Source of the DNA: JBBQUN01 sp038212405
Lineage (GTDB): Bacteria; Actinomycetota; Acidimicrobiia; Acidimicrobiales; SZUA-35
Direction: 5' to 3'
DNA length: 24,360 bases
Assembly (NCBI GenBank): GCA_038212405.1
Contig: JBBQUN010000036.1
Span: 1-24,360, forward strand
Position 1 is the first letter of the stretch. The number at the start of each line of letters is the position of its first letter. Shown here in pieces: positions 1 through 6,993 of this stretch. Below the pieces are notes generated by a model. The model was given only the letters and a program-made list of their open reading frames with translations. It did no database searches and had not been told where the DNA came from. The translations under genes were made by a program, and so were the position numbers.

Positions 1-2
1 CT

Positions 3-650
3 TGCGACGGCGAAACACTCGACCTCGATCCGCTCGACGACTACCTCCAGGCAACGGCACCATCGGTCCCGGTGAACCTCGCCAGTGTCGCCGCCGCCGA
101 CATCGTGAGCGGTCTGGTTGCCGAGCTCACTCCTCGATCGCTGGTCATCTTGAAATCGACCAATGCCAGTCGCTGGTCAGGAAAAGCTTCGGTCGCCGAA
201 CACGTGCTCGATGCGTTCCCCGGACTCGTTGCCATGGTCGGTCCTGAGCTGGGTACGAGCACGCTTGCCGGACCGATTCTCGTTGCGCTCGATGGCTCGT
301 CCGAAGCTGAGCGAGCAGTGCCGGTCGCTGCGCTGCTCTCGGAATCGGCCGGCACCACGTTGGTGGCGACGAGGGTCGTCCCCAGCTCCGCTGATGCATC
401 GACACGGCAATCAGCAATGAGTTATTTGGACACAGTCGTTGATTCCCTTGCGAACGCTCGCCCGGTCAGCGTCGTCTCGAACGACCCGATCGCCGCCATT
501 CTTGCCACGGCCGTCGACGAATCAGCGAGCATGATCGTGCTGTCCTCGCATGGCGACCGGGCCAGTGAGCGAGCAACGATCAGCCGCACCAGCATGGGCC
601 TGGTCCACAGTGCCACCGTGCCGGTGCTGATGGTCGGACCTTCGCGCTAG
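3..650 (+). CDS. Tandem-domain universal stress protein (UspA family), 5' end outside window
   Basis: The frame is open from base 3 with no start that must be used, so the gene probably begins before the window. A GTG at 72 is a possible but less likely start. The first visible part looks like the C-terminal half of one Usp domain. A second Usp domain then begins at the strand 'GPILVALDGSSEAERAV' and ends with the usual 'SMGLVHSATVPVLMVG' strand, where Usp proteins carry the nucleotide-loop serine and final beta strand. Two-domain Usp proteins are common in Actinobacteria and act in the cytoplasm during stress or dormancy. Whether this one binds ATP is unclear: the usual G-x2-G-x9-G-S/T loop is only partly recognisable ('SSHGDRASERATISRTS'). 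It ends 9 bp before the convergent glycogen-binding gene. Family assignment is fairly sure; its specific role is unknown. Confidence 0.8.
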   Translation, partial: CDGETLDLDPLDDYLQATAPSVPVNLASVAAADIVSGLVAELTPRSLVILKSTNASRWSGKASVAEHVLDAFPGLVAMVGPELGTSTLAGPILVALDGSSEAERAVPVAALLSESAGTTLVATRVVPSSADASTRQSAMSYLDTVVDSLANARPVSVVSNDPIAAILATAVDESASMIVLSSHGDRASERATISRTSMGLVHSATVPVLMVGPSR

Positions 651-659
651 CCAACGACC

Positions 660-953
660 TCAGTCGGTCAGGTCGATCACGTTGTTCTGTGAGTCATCGC
701 TGGCAACAGCAGCGTCGCCATCGTTGAACCACACACCGCCGTCGCCCAGATACTTGAACTCGACCGTGGTCGGCAGGTCGACTTCGATCTTGGCGCTTCG
801 CGTGCCGTTCGACCGCTTCTTCAGCGGGTGCAGCAGCGGATCCCACCCATTGAAGTTGCCGGCGACCGAAACGGGGTCGGGCGTCTCGTCGAGCGGCAGT
901 GCGAACGTGATGGTGGCTTTCGTGGCCGCCTTGTTGGTCTGGACCTTGATCAT
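660..953 (-). CDS. Small glycogen-binding (CBM48/AMPK-beta-like) domain protein
   Basis: A 97-residue protein made almost entirely of one early-set carbohydrate-binding domain of the CBM48/isoamylase-N/AMPK-beta type. The diagnostic stretch is 'VSVAGNFNGWDP' (residues 28-39, W37), followed by 'VEFKYLGDGGVWFND' (64-78, W75), and the chain ends in 'NNVIDL', as in this family. No catalytic domain is attached, so it probably binds alpha-glucan or a partner enzyme rather than cutting glycogen. I chose the ATG at 953 because a strong Shine-Dalgarno AGGAGG lies 6 nt upstream. The frame stays open further upstream, but that N-terminal stretch is arginine-rich and unlike the family. It is convergent with the stress-protein gene and has its own promoter-like sequence. 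Stand-alone proteins of this type are widespread, but their function is poorly defined. Confidence 0.8.
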   Translation of the reverse strand: MIKVQTNKAATKATITFALPLDETPDPVSVAGNFNGWDPLLHPLKKRSNGTRSAKIEVDLPTTVEFKYLGDGGVWFNDGDAAVASDDSQNNVIDLTD

Positions 954-975
954 GTCGGACCTCCTCGTTACTCGA

Positions 976-1003
976 AGCCTACGACCGAGCACTCGACCAG
1001 CAA
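976..1003 (-). promoter_or_regulatory. Probable promoter of the glycogen-binding gene
   Basis: On the minus strand, TTGCTG (998-1003) and TAGGCT (976-981) are separated by 16 bp and match sigma-70-type -35 and -10 elements. Transcription would start about 16 nt before the ATG at 953, leaving a short leader that contains the AGGAGG ribosome binding site. This is judged by eye only. Confidence 0.45.
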
Positions 1004-1080
1004 CAACAACCGGACCTCGAAATTTGGTGTTCATGAAAGTTTCTGCTAGGCCATCGCGCCGCCGGGCCACAGCGATCGCA

Positions 1081-1116
1081 AACAACGATGGCGAACAACG
1101 ATGGCGAACAACGATG
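1081..1116. repeat. 13-bp tandem repeat, nearly three copies
   Basis: The unit AACAACGATGGCG occurs at 1081-1093 and 1094-1106, and its first ten bases recur at 1107-1116. It lies in the roughly 210-bp gap between the divergent glycogen-binding and peptidase genes. No gene is visible in that gap. Replication slippage is the simplest explanation. Confidence 0.8.
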
Positions 1117-1152
1117 AACCGCTACTGATGGACCGCTCACGAGAGGTTCGCC

Positions 1153-1158
1153 TACGCT
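1153..1158 (+). promoter_or_regulatory. -10 element for a leaderless M20 peptidase transcript
   Basis: TACGCT ends 6 nt before the ATG at 1165 and there is no Shine-Dalgarno sequence. This fits the actinobacterial TANNNT -10 with transcription starting at the initiation codon. Confidence 0.5.
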
Positions 1159-1164
1159 CAGCAG

Positions 1165-2313
1165 ATGGGGACCACATTGGACATGGCCGAGCTACTGCAG
1201 GAAATCGTTCAGATTCCCAGCGTCAACCCGCTGCAGGCCGGACCCAAATCCGGTGATGGTGGCGAGACCGCGGTCGCCGAGTGGATGGCGCAGCGAACGG
1301 CCGACATCGGGGCTGAGGTCATTCTCGACGAAGCGCTGCCCGGTCGCCCCAACGTGTACGCACGTTTCGACGGCAGCACCGATCGAGCCATCGCCATCGA
1401 TGTGCATCTCGACACCGTCGGTGTGGAACACATGACCGACGATCCGTTCGACGGGCGCATTGTCGACGATCGGGTCTACGGGCGAGGTTCGGTCGACACC
1501 AAGGCCACGCTCGCGGTCCTGCTCGAAGTGTTCGACGAGTTCCGCCAGGCAGGCCAGAAGCCGGGCCCGACGGTGCATCTCGTCGGCACGATCAGTGAAG
1601 AAATGGGCGGGCTCGTCGGCGCCAGGCGATACGCAGAGTGGCTTGGTGAAACCGGCACAACGCTCGACCAGATCATCGTCGCTGAACCCACCCTGTGCGC
1701 ACCCGTCTTCGGCCACAAAGGCGGTGTTGGCCTACAAATCAACGTGGCAGGCATCGCCGCCCACTCATCCAAGCCCCACCTTGGGCGCAACGCCATCAAT
1801 GGCGCCGCCCGGATCATTGCTGCCCTCGAGGTCGAGCAAGCCAGACTCGACACGCTCACCCCGCTCACCGTCGTTGGCAACGGCACGGTCAGCGTCACCA
1901 CGATTTCCGGCGGCCTTGCCCAAAACATCGTGCCCGACCACTGCCATCTCTATGCCGGCCGGCGGCTTGCTCCCGGCGAAGATCCCGACGAAATCTTCGA
2001 GCAGCTGAAAGCCATCGTCCAGGCTGCAGCCGACCCGTGCGAGGTCGCGGTCGAGATGTCCTACGGCCGAGGGTCGGCAGCGTTCTATCAAGACCCGAGC
2101 TCGCCCCTGGTTCGAGGGCTCGCCGAACTGGCAGGCACCGAACCCGAGACCGCCACCTACGGGAGCAACGCGCTCAAGTATCGGGGGATCGCCAACGAGA
2201 TCGTCATCTTCGGTCCAGGATCGATCGATCAGGCCCACAAGGCCGTCGAGTGGGTCGACATCGCCGAACTCGGCAAGGCCGCTGACGTCTACCGCAAACT
2301 GCTCCGGAGCTAA
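1165..2313 (+). CDS. M20-family metallopeptidase/deacylase (ArgE/DapE-like)
   Basis: A 382-residue cytoplasmic di-zinc hydrolase of the M20 family (acetylornithine deacetylase, succinyl-diaminopimelate desuccinylase and relatives), which cleave amide bonds of N-acylated amino acids or small peptides. All expected catalytic and metal residues are visible: H81 and D83 in 'DVHLDTV', bridging D111 in 'GRGSVDTK', general-base E145 and metal ligand E146 in 'TISEEMGG', E174 in 'VAEPT', and the last ligand H358 in 'QAHKAVEW'. The dimerisation domain starts near residue 185, with H200. The ATG start at 1165 is supported by a TACGCT hexamer 6 nt upstream. The substrate cannot be read from sequence. The neighbouring his genes run convergently 4 bp away and do not tie it to a pathway, so I give no gene symbol. 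Confidence 0.88.
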   Translation: MGTTLDMAELLQEIVQIPSVNPLQAGPKSGDGGETAVAEWMAQRTADIGAEVILDEALPGRPNVYARFDGSTDRAIAIDVHLDTVGVEHMTDDPFDGRIVDDRVYGRGSVDTKATLAVLLEVFDEFRQAGQKPGPTVHLVGTISEEMGGLVGARRYAEWLGETGTTLDQIIVAEPTLCAPVFGHKGGVGLQINVAGIAAHSSKPHLGRNAINGAARIIAALEVEQARLDTLTPLTVVGNGTVSVTTISGGLAQNIVPDHCHLYAGRRLAPGEDPDEIFEQLKAIVQAAADPCEVAVEMSYGRGSAAFYQDPSSPLVRGLAELAGTEPETATYGSNALKYRGIANEIVIFGPGSIDQAHKAVEWVDIAELGKAADVYRKLLRS

Positions 2314-2317
2314 GCCC

Positions 2318-3172
2318 CTACGCAAGAATGGCGTCGGTTGGCAAGGCCACGATGCCGCTCGCGCCCATGGCCCGCAGGTCACCGAGCTTGGTCCACAGCT
2401 CGGATCGATCGACCACCAGATGAGCGGCAACGAGGTCGCTGCGGCCAGCCAGCGGCAGCACCGTCGGTGCGGCAAGTCCGGGGAAGACCGTACTGAGTTC
2501 GTCGACCTTGTCGGCGGGAATGTGGAGCAGCAAGTACTGGGTTCGGCGAGCCGAGAGGGCGGCGCCGATACGAAGCCGCAGATCGTCGATGACCGCCGAA
2601 GGGTTCTGGGTGTTGGCGAAGATCGCCTGACAGTGCACGACCTCTTCGATCACCCGGAGATGGTTGCGAGCGAGGCTTCCACCGGTCTCACGGAGATCGA
2701 CGATGGCATCAGCCATCCCGACCGCACAGACGCCCTCGAGCGAACCGCCCATGGCAACGACAGTGACGTCGATGTTCTTCGAGGCGAACCACCGGCGGGT
2801 CCAATCGGGAAGGTGGGTCGCCACGGTGCCACCGGCAAGGTCGTCCGCCGACTGGTAGGCGTCTGCGTCGCGGCAGGCAACGATCAAGTCCGACTTGGCG
2901 AACCCGAGTTTGATCGCCGGAAAGTCTGACACGTCACTCTCGAGTGCAGTGTCGGTGGAGATGAACGCCGCACTCAGACGACCGGCCTTGAGCCAGGCGG
3001 CGGCGTCACGAGGGCGCATCTCGATGAATTCGATGCCATCGACGACCGCAGAAGCGTTGTCGCCCTTGAAGGCCCCGACGCTGTAACCAGCGTGCTTCAG
3101 CAGGTCGAGGCACTGCTCACGGAGTCGACCCTTGGAGGGAATGGCAACACGGATGATCGGTTCGGTCGTCAC
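2318..3172 (-). CDS. hisG: ATP phosphoribosyltransferase, long form (HisG)
   Basis: HisG catalyses the first step of histidine synthesis, joining PRPP and ATP to give phosphoribosyl-ATP. The protein is 284 residues. It begins with 'IIRVAIPSKGRL', typical of HisG, and has the PRPP-binding loop 'MADAIVDLRETGGSL' (about 153-167). The segment after about residue 205 is the ACT-like regulatory domain found in long-form, histidine-inhibited hexameric HisG, so it should not need HisZ. The start is the GTG at 3172, which overlaps the hisE stop in a GTGA junction (3169-3172) and so suggests translational coupling. The frame stays open upstream, but that part is arginine-rich, covers hisE in another frame and is not part of HisG. 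The other his genes are not in this window. Confidence 0.95.
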   Translation of the reverse strand: MTTEPIIRVAIPSKGRLREQCLDLLKHAGYSVGAFKGDNASAVVDGIEFIEMRPRDAAAWLKAGRLSAAFISTDTALESDVSDFPAIKLGFAKSDLIVACRDADAYQSADDLAGGTVATHLPDWTRRWFASKNIDVTVVAMGGSLEGVCAVGMADAIVDLRETGGSLARNHLRVIEEVVHCQAIFANTQNPSAVIDDLRLRIGAALSARRTQYLLLHIPADKVDELSTVFPGLAAPTVLPLAGRSDLVAAHLVVDRSELWTKLGDLRAMGASGIVALPTDAILA

Positions 3173-3447
3173 TTGCGACGACCCTCCATCACGGCGAAGA
3201 CGTCGTCGAGCGGCACGCCAACACCAACGAGCCCGACCAGCAAGTGGTAGATGAGATCGGCGGCTTCGTTCGCCACCAAGTCGGGGGCGATGTCGCTCCG
3301 GCCGAGTTCGAGGCAAACTTCGAAGGCTTCCTCCATGATCTTGCGTTGGTTGTATTCGGGATCGGCCAGCAGTCGAGCGGTATAGGACTCGCTGGGGTCG
3401 GCTCCAGCCCGCGACTGCAGGACGCCTTCGAGTTCACGGAGAATCAT
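3169..3447 (-). CDS. hisE: Phosphoribosyl-ATP pyrophosphatase (HisE)
   Basis: A 92-residue all-alpha NTP pyrophosphatase of the MazG/HisE fold, which hydrolyses phosphoribosyl-ATP to phosphoribosyl-AMP in the second step of histidine synthesis. The metal-binding signature is complete: 'KIMEEAFEV' (37-45, E39/E40/E43) and 'NEAADLIYH' (60-68, E61/D64). The length is normal for a stand-alone HisE, not fused to HisI. It is upstream of hisG and shares 4 nt with it; the hisE-hisG order is typical of Actinobacteria. The ATG at 3447 follows a TATGCT hexamer by 8 nt with no Shine-Dalgarno sequence, so the mRNA is probably leaderless. About 210 bp of sequence without a recognisable gene separates it from the divergent larE. 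Confidence 0.93.
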   Translation of the reverse strand: MILRELEGVLQSRAGADPSESYTARLLADPEYNQRKIMEEAFEVCLELGRSDIAPDLVANEAADLIYHLLVGLVGVGVPLDDVFAVMEGRRK

Positions 3448-3455
3448 GGGAGTGG

Positions 3456-3461
3456 AGCATA
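3456..3461 (-). promoter_or_regulatory. -10 element for the leaderless hisE-hisG transcript
   Basis: TATGCT on the minus strand ends 8 nt before the hisE ATG (3447). It matches TANNNT and there is no ribosome binding site between them. Confidence 0.5.
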
Positions 3462-3646
3462 CGGGGCTCAGCCAGCCGTCAGCCCGCCGGTTTGGTCGAC
3501 TCGGTCTTGGGAGGCTGGAGCGTGGGACACTGCCGCCATCGTTGGTGCACCATGACGGCGAGGCCCTGGGTCACGCCAGACACCGATCAAGCGCCCAACC
3601 GGCGGCAAGGAACACGACCGACCGGGCAACTCGGTGCCACGCCCCG

Positions 3647-3652
3647 TAGTCT
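3647..3652 (+). promoter_or_regulatory. -10 element for the leaderless lar operon transcript
   Basis: TAGTCT ends 8 nt before the GTG at 3661 and no Shine-Dalgarno sequence precedes that GTG. It supports 3661 as the larE start over the in-frame GTG at 3634, which would lie upstream of this element. Confidence 0.45.
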
Positions 3653-3660
3653 TTGGCCCT

Positions 3661-4497
3661 GTGGAAAACGTGACAATGGATGCCGCAACGACTGCGCTTG
3701 CCAATCGACTGATCGATGCCTGCCGAGCGACCGGTCCGATGGTCGTTGCGTTCTCCGGCGGCGTCGACTCAGCGCTCCTCGCCGTCGCTGCCCACCGGGC
3801 GCTACCTGGCCAATCCTGGCTTGCCACTGCCGACTCAGCGTCGCTGGCCGAGGGTGAACTCGAGCACTGCCGCTCCTTCGCCGCCGAATGGGAGCTGCCA
3901 TGGCAAGCTGCGGCCACCAACGAACTCGCCGACGACCGCTATCTGACCAACGCCGGTGACCGTTGCTTCTGGTGCAAATCCGCCCTCATGGACCAGCTCG
4001 AACCGATCGCTGCGGGGCACGGTGCCACCGTGGTTCTCGGCGTGAATGTCGACGACCTCGGCGACCACCGACCCGGCCAAGAAGCCGCACGAGACCGAGG
4101 CGCCAAGTTCCCGATGGTCGACGCCGGATTCACCAAGGCCGACGTACGACAGTTGGCAAGAGCCTGGGGCCTCGATGTGTGGGACCGACCGGCCATGCCG
4201 TGTCTGTCGTCTCGCATTCCCTACGGCACCCCGGTCTCGGTTCCGCTCCTCAGCCGCATCGATCGAGCAGAAGCGGCGGTGCGCTCACTGGGCTTCATCG
4301 ACGTGCGAGTCCGTCACTACGACGACACCGCCCGCCTCGAGCTCCCCGCCAACGATCTCGTCCGTGCTGCCGGCCTCGCTACCGAACTCGTGGCCGCCGT
4401 CACCGGCGCCGGCTACCGCTACGTCACCCTCGACCTGGCCGGCCTGCGATCGGGCAACCTGAACAGCTCTCTCGCCGGGAGTGTTCGTGCCCGCTAG
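3661..4497 (+). CDS. larE: LarE, ATP-dependent sulfur-inserting enzyme of nickel-pincer cofactor synthesis
   Basis: LarE belongs to the PP-loop ATP pyrophosphatase family and puts the sulfur atoms into the carboxylated nicotinate mononucleotide made by LarB, before nickel insertion by LarC. The PP-loop 'SGGVDS' is at residues 32-37 and the family-specific 'CLSSRIPYGT' at 181-190. C181 matches the sulfur-donating cysteine of sacrificial LarE enzymes. Two more cysteines in 'DRCFWCK' (C102, C105) make a three-cysteine set like that reported for [4Fe-4S]-type, non-sacrificial LarE proteins; which chemistry applies here is an inference. I start at the GTG at 3661 (278 aa) because of the -10-like TAGTCT 8 nt upstream; the ATG at 3676 is possible. 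It overlaps the proposed larB start, so the three lar genes form one operon. Confidence 0.9.
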   Translation: MENVTMDAATTALANRLIDACRATGPMVVAFSGGVDSALLAVAAHRALPGQSWLATADSASLAEGELEHCRSFAAEWELPWQAAATNELADDRYLTNAGDRCFWCKSALMDQLEPIAAGHGATVVLGVNVDDLGDHRPGQEAARDRGAKFPMVDAGFTKADVRQLARAWGLDVWDRPAMPCLSSRIPYGTPVSVPLLSRIDRAEAAVRSLGFIDVRVRHYDDTARLELPANDLVRAAGLATELVAAVTGAGYRYVTLDLAGLRSGNLNSSLAGSVRAR

Positions 4498-5170
4498 GCC
4501 GGTGGAGCCCGACCAGCACGTCTCAGCAGATGATGCGACCTTCGCCCGAATCGACCTCGACCGCTCGGGCCGCATCAACCTGCCCGAAGCCATCTACAGC
4601 CAGGGCAAGACCACCGAGCAGGTCGACGCCATTGCCGAGCGAATGCTGGCAAGTGGCACCGATGCCGTGATCGCCACCCGACTGACGCCGGAACAGGCTG
4701 CTGCGGTCGATCGTCGTTCACCTCAGGCCGCAGGTCACGGCATTCGCACCTGGCGTCACCGTCTGCCGACCGGGTTCAGCGTCGCCGTCGTTTCCGCCGG
4801 CACGTCCGACCTACCGGTCGCCGACGAATGTCGACTCACCCTTGCGGCTCTCGGCCACGAACCGTACGCCATCACTGATGTCGGCGTTGCCGGACTGCAA
4901 CGACTCACCGGCGTGATCCCCGACATCGCCCGAGCCGACGTGGTCGTCGCACTCGCCGGCATGGAGGGAGCGCTTCCCACCGTGTTGGCCGGGCTCATTG
5001 CCAAGCCGATCATCGCCGTGCCCACCTCGGTCGGCTACGGAGCCGCGCTCGAAGGCATAACGGCGTTGTTGTCGATGATGGCGTCGTGTGCCCCCGGCAT
5101 TGCGGTCGTCGGCATCGACAACGGCTACGGCGCCGCGTGTGCCGTTCACCGGATCCTCAGCTCGCGATGA
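4481..5170 (+). CDS. larB: LarB, NaAD carboxylase/hydrolase of nickel-pincer cofactor synthesis
   Basis: LarB carboxylates the pyridine ring of nicotinic acid adenine dinucleotide and hydrolyses its phosphoanhydride, the first step of nickel-pincer nucleotide synthesis. The C-terminal two thirds resemble AIR carboxylase (PurE), with glycine-rich 'VVSAGTSDLPVADE' (103-116), 'ALAGMEGALPTVLAGL' (157-172) and 'VPTSVGYGA' (180-188). The cysteine in 'ASCAPGIAVVGIDNGYGAA' (C203) corresponds to the LarB cysteine that attacks the pyridinium. The N-terminal 'ARIDLDRSGR' and 'EAIYSQGKT' are also family features. The GTG at 4481 lies inside the end of larE (17-nt overlap); in-frame GTGs at 4487 and 4502 are equally plausible. 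The stop overlaps the larC start as ATGA. Confidence 0.9.
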   Translation: MFVPARPVEPDQHVSADDATFARIDLDRSGRINLPEAIYSQGKTTEQVDAIAERMLASGTDAVIATRLTPEQAAAVDRRSPQAAGHGIRTWRHRLPTGFSVAVVSAGTSDLPVADECRLTLAALGHEPYAITDVGVAGLQRLTGVIPDIARADVVVALAGMEGALPTVLAGLIAKPIIAVPTSVGYGAALEGITALLSMMASCAPGIAVVGIDNGYGAACAVHRILSSR

Positions 5171-6351
5171 CGACGCACGCCCTCTGGGTCGACCCATCGT
5201 TCGGCGCGTCGGGCGACATGTTGCTCGGCACGCTCGTCGGATTGGGTGCACCGCTCGACCGCATCGTCGCCGCACTCGGCACGCTCGACGTTGCCGGCTG
5301 GTCGATGACCGAGTCGGCGACCATGCGCTCGGGTCTCAGCGCCACCAGGGTCGAGGTCAGCGCCGCGGTTCAGGAGCATGGGCGCCAGTGGTCGAGCATC
5401 GATCAATTGATTGCCAGCGCGGCACTGCCCGAGGGCGCGCAGGCCGGTGCCAGACGTACCTTCCGGCAACTTGGCGAGATCGAGGCCGATGCACACGGGG
5501 TTTCGATCGACGACGTCCATTTCCATGAGGTCGGCGCGGTCGACGCCATTGTCGACATCGTTGGCGTGTGGATCGCCATCGACCTCCTCCAACTCGATTC
5601 GATCACGGTCGGGCCCGTGGGCCTGGGTCACGGAACCGTGAAGGGCGAACACGGCATCCTTCCGCTACCGGCTCCGGCAACGGCTGCGCTTCTTGCCGGA
5701 GCAAGCGTCCGCTCACTCGACGTTCCCATGGAGACCTGCACACCAACAGGCGCGGCCCTGCTCTCGACGATCGGCTCGTGGGGTCCGATCCCGAACGGCG
5801 TTCTGATTCGCTCGGCCAGAGGTGCAGGCGGTCACGATCCGGCGTCGCACCCGAACGTCATCACCGGCCATCTCCTCGTGCTCGATCCAGCGTCTGGGTC
5901 GACCACACCAGCCACGGCCGGCAATCCGGCCGTGGTGCTCGAGGCGAACCTCGACGACATCACTCCCGAAGTTCTGGGTTTCGTGATCGAACGGCTACTG
6001 AGCGCTGGCGCCGACGACGCCTGGGTCACCCCCATCGTGATGAAGAAGGGTCGGCCCGCCCATCAGTTGTCGGCGCTCACCAACCCCGGTCGAGCCGAGG
6101 CGCTTCGGGCCATCATCGGGCGGGAGACCGGCACGCTCGGCGTCCGCCAGATCGATGCCACCAAGTACCCGCTCGAACGATCGGTTGGCGTCGTCACACT
6201 GGGCGAACACGAGGTCAGGATCAAGGTCGGGCCTCACGGCGCCAAACCCGAGCACGACGATCTCGTTGCCATTGCTCGCCAGACCGATGAACCACTGCGA
6301 CTGTTGGCGGTGCAAGCGCTTGCGCTCTGGCGTGACATTTCTCACAGCTGA
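5167..6351 (+). CDS. larC: LarC, CTP-dependent nickel insertase of nickel-pincer cofactor synthesis
   Basis: LarC inserts nickel into the pyridinium bis-thiocarboxylate mononucleotide, forming the Ni-C bond in a CTP-dependent reaction. The protein is 394 residues, starting at the ATG at 5167 that overlaps the larB stop by 4 nt. The opening 'WVDPSFGASGDMLLGTLVGLG' region, 'VHFHEVGAVDAIVDIVG' (with histidines that may bind metal), 'TGAALLST' and the late 'PIVMKKGRPAHQLS' are LarC hallmarks. In Lactiplantibacillus the gene is split into larC1 and larC2 by programmed frameshifting. Here it is one uninterrupted frame. No LarA racemase follows: a MarR gene begins 18 bp after the stop, so the enzyme using the cofactor must be elsewhere. 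Confidence 0.92.
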   Translation: MTTHALWVDPSFGASGDMLLGTLVGLGAPLDRIVAALGTLDVAGWSMTESATMRSGLSATRVEVSAAVQEHGRQWSSIDQLIASAALPEGAQAGARRTFRQLGEIEADAHGVSIDDVHFHEVGAVDAIVDIVGVWIAIDLLQLDSITVGPVGLGHGTVKGEHGILPLPAPATAALLAGASVRSLDVPMETCTPTGAALLSTIGSWGPIPNGVLIRSARGAGGHDPASHPNVITGHLLVLDPASGSTTPATAGNPAVVLEANLDDITPEVLGFVIERLLSAGADDAWVTPIVMKKGRPAHQLSALTNPGRAEALRAIIGRETGTLGVRQIDATKYPLERSVGVVTLGEHEVRIKVGPHGAKPEHDDLVAIARQTDEPLRLLAVQALALWRDISHS

Positions 6352-6369
6352 CGCCACACTGGGACGATC

Positions 6370-6891
6370 ATGACCGCCACCACCGATTCCGATTCGATTG
6401 CGCTCTCGCCCGAACAGGTCGAGCTGCAACGCCAAGTCGGCACGGCCTGGCGTGAGATCCGTCGAGGTGCATCGGCCATCCGGATCAAAGATCTCTTCTA
6501 TGGCGTCGGTCCCGAGGGACTCGACCTCGCACTCGCCGATGCGCTCAGCATCTTGTGTCAGCAGGGACCGATGCGCATGGGCGAGCTCGCCGATGCGCTC
6601 CACATCACCCCGGCGTCGACGACTCGAGCCGTCAACTGCTTGGTCGACAAGGGCTTCGTCGAGCGAGTCAAAGATGCCGACGATCAACGTTCGATCGTGG
6701 TGTCGTCCACTGCTGCGGGCGCCCGTCGCTATTTGACGATCGCCAACCGAGTGCAGTCAGGAATCGGCCAGATCCTGAATGACTTCGAGCCAGACGAACA
6801 GATACTGCTGGCCGACTTCCTCGGCCGGTTCGTGCGCTCGGTCGAAACCTATGTGGCCATTGAGGACGCTCGAATCGACGAGTCCGCCTGA
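6370..6891 (+). CDS. MarR-family transcriptional regulator
   Basis: A 173-residue winged-helix DNA-binding protein, probably a homodimer. The helix-turn-helix runs through 'MRMGELADALHITPASTTRAVNCLVDKG' (about 68-95), and the wing carries the MarR signature 'DADDQRSIVV' (102-111). The N- and C-terminal helices would form the dimer interface. The ATG at 6370 follows a CACACT hexamer by 9 nt, and the same CACACT precedes the aldo/keto reductase start. The gene lies just after larC and 102 bp before a co-directed alcohol dehydrogenase whose leader contains a palindrome, so it may control that gene or itself. The ligand is unknown. Family assignment is secure; its targets are inferred from position only. 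Confidence 0.88.
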   Translation: MTATTDSDSIALSPEQVELQRQVGTAWREIRRGASAIRIKDLFYGVGPEGLDLALADALSILCQQGPMRMGELADALHITPASTTRAVNCLVDKGFVERVKDADDQRSIVVSSTAAGARRYLTIANRVQSGIGQILNDFEPDEQILLADFLGRFVRSVETYVAIEDARIDESA

Positions 6892-6953
6892 CCGCTGAGG
6901 GTCACTCGCTGCCGGTGTGACAAACGCCAACCGATCGACCAGAATCCCCTCGG

Positions 6954-6971
6954 CGATGCGACGCGGCATCG
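6954..6971 (+). promoter_or_regulatory. Palindrome upstream of the alcohol dehydrogenase, possible operator
   Basis: CGATGC and GCATCG are perfect inverted repeats separated by 6 nt, lying 22 bp before the adh ATG and just downstream of the MarR gene. The arm length and position suit a MarR-type operator. They would also form a short mRNA hairpin above the ribosome binding site. Function is not proven. Confidence 0.35.
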
Positions 6972-6993
6972 CGCTAGTTCGAAGGGGTTCTCA

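Noticed and set aside
3173..3316. N-terminal extension of HisG
   Set aside because: The frame is open but the extension is arginine-rich, overlaps hisE in another frame, and the HisG family starts at the GTG at 3172.
3468..3920. Minus-strand open frame in the hisE-larE gap
   Set aside because: It runs antisense into larE, has no start signal and no family resemblance. The gap seems to hold only promoter-like sequence.
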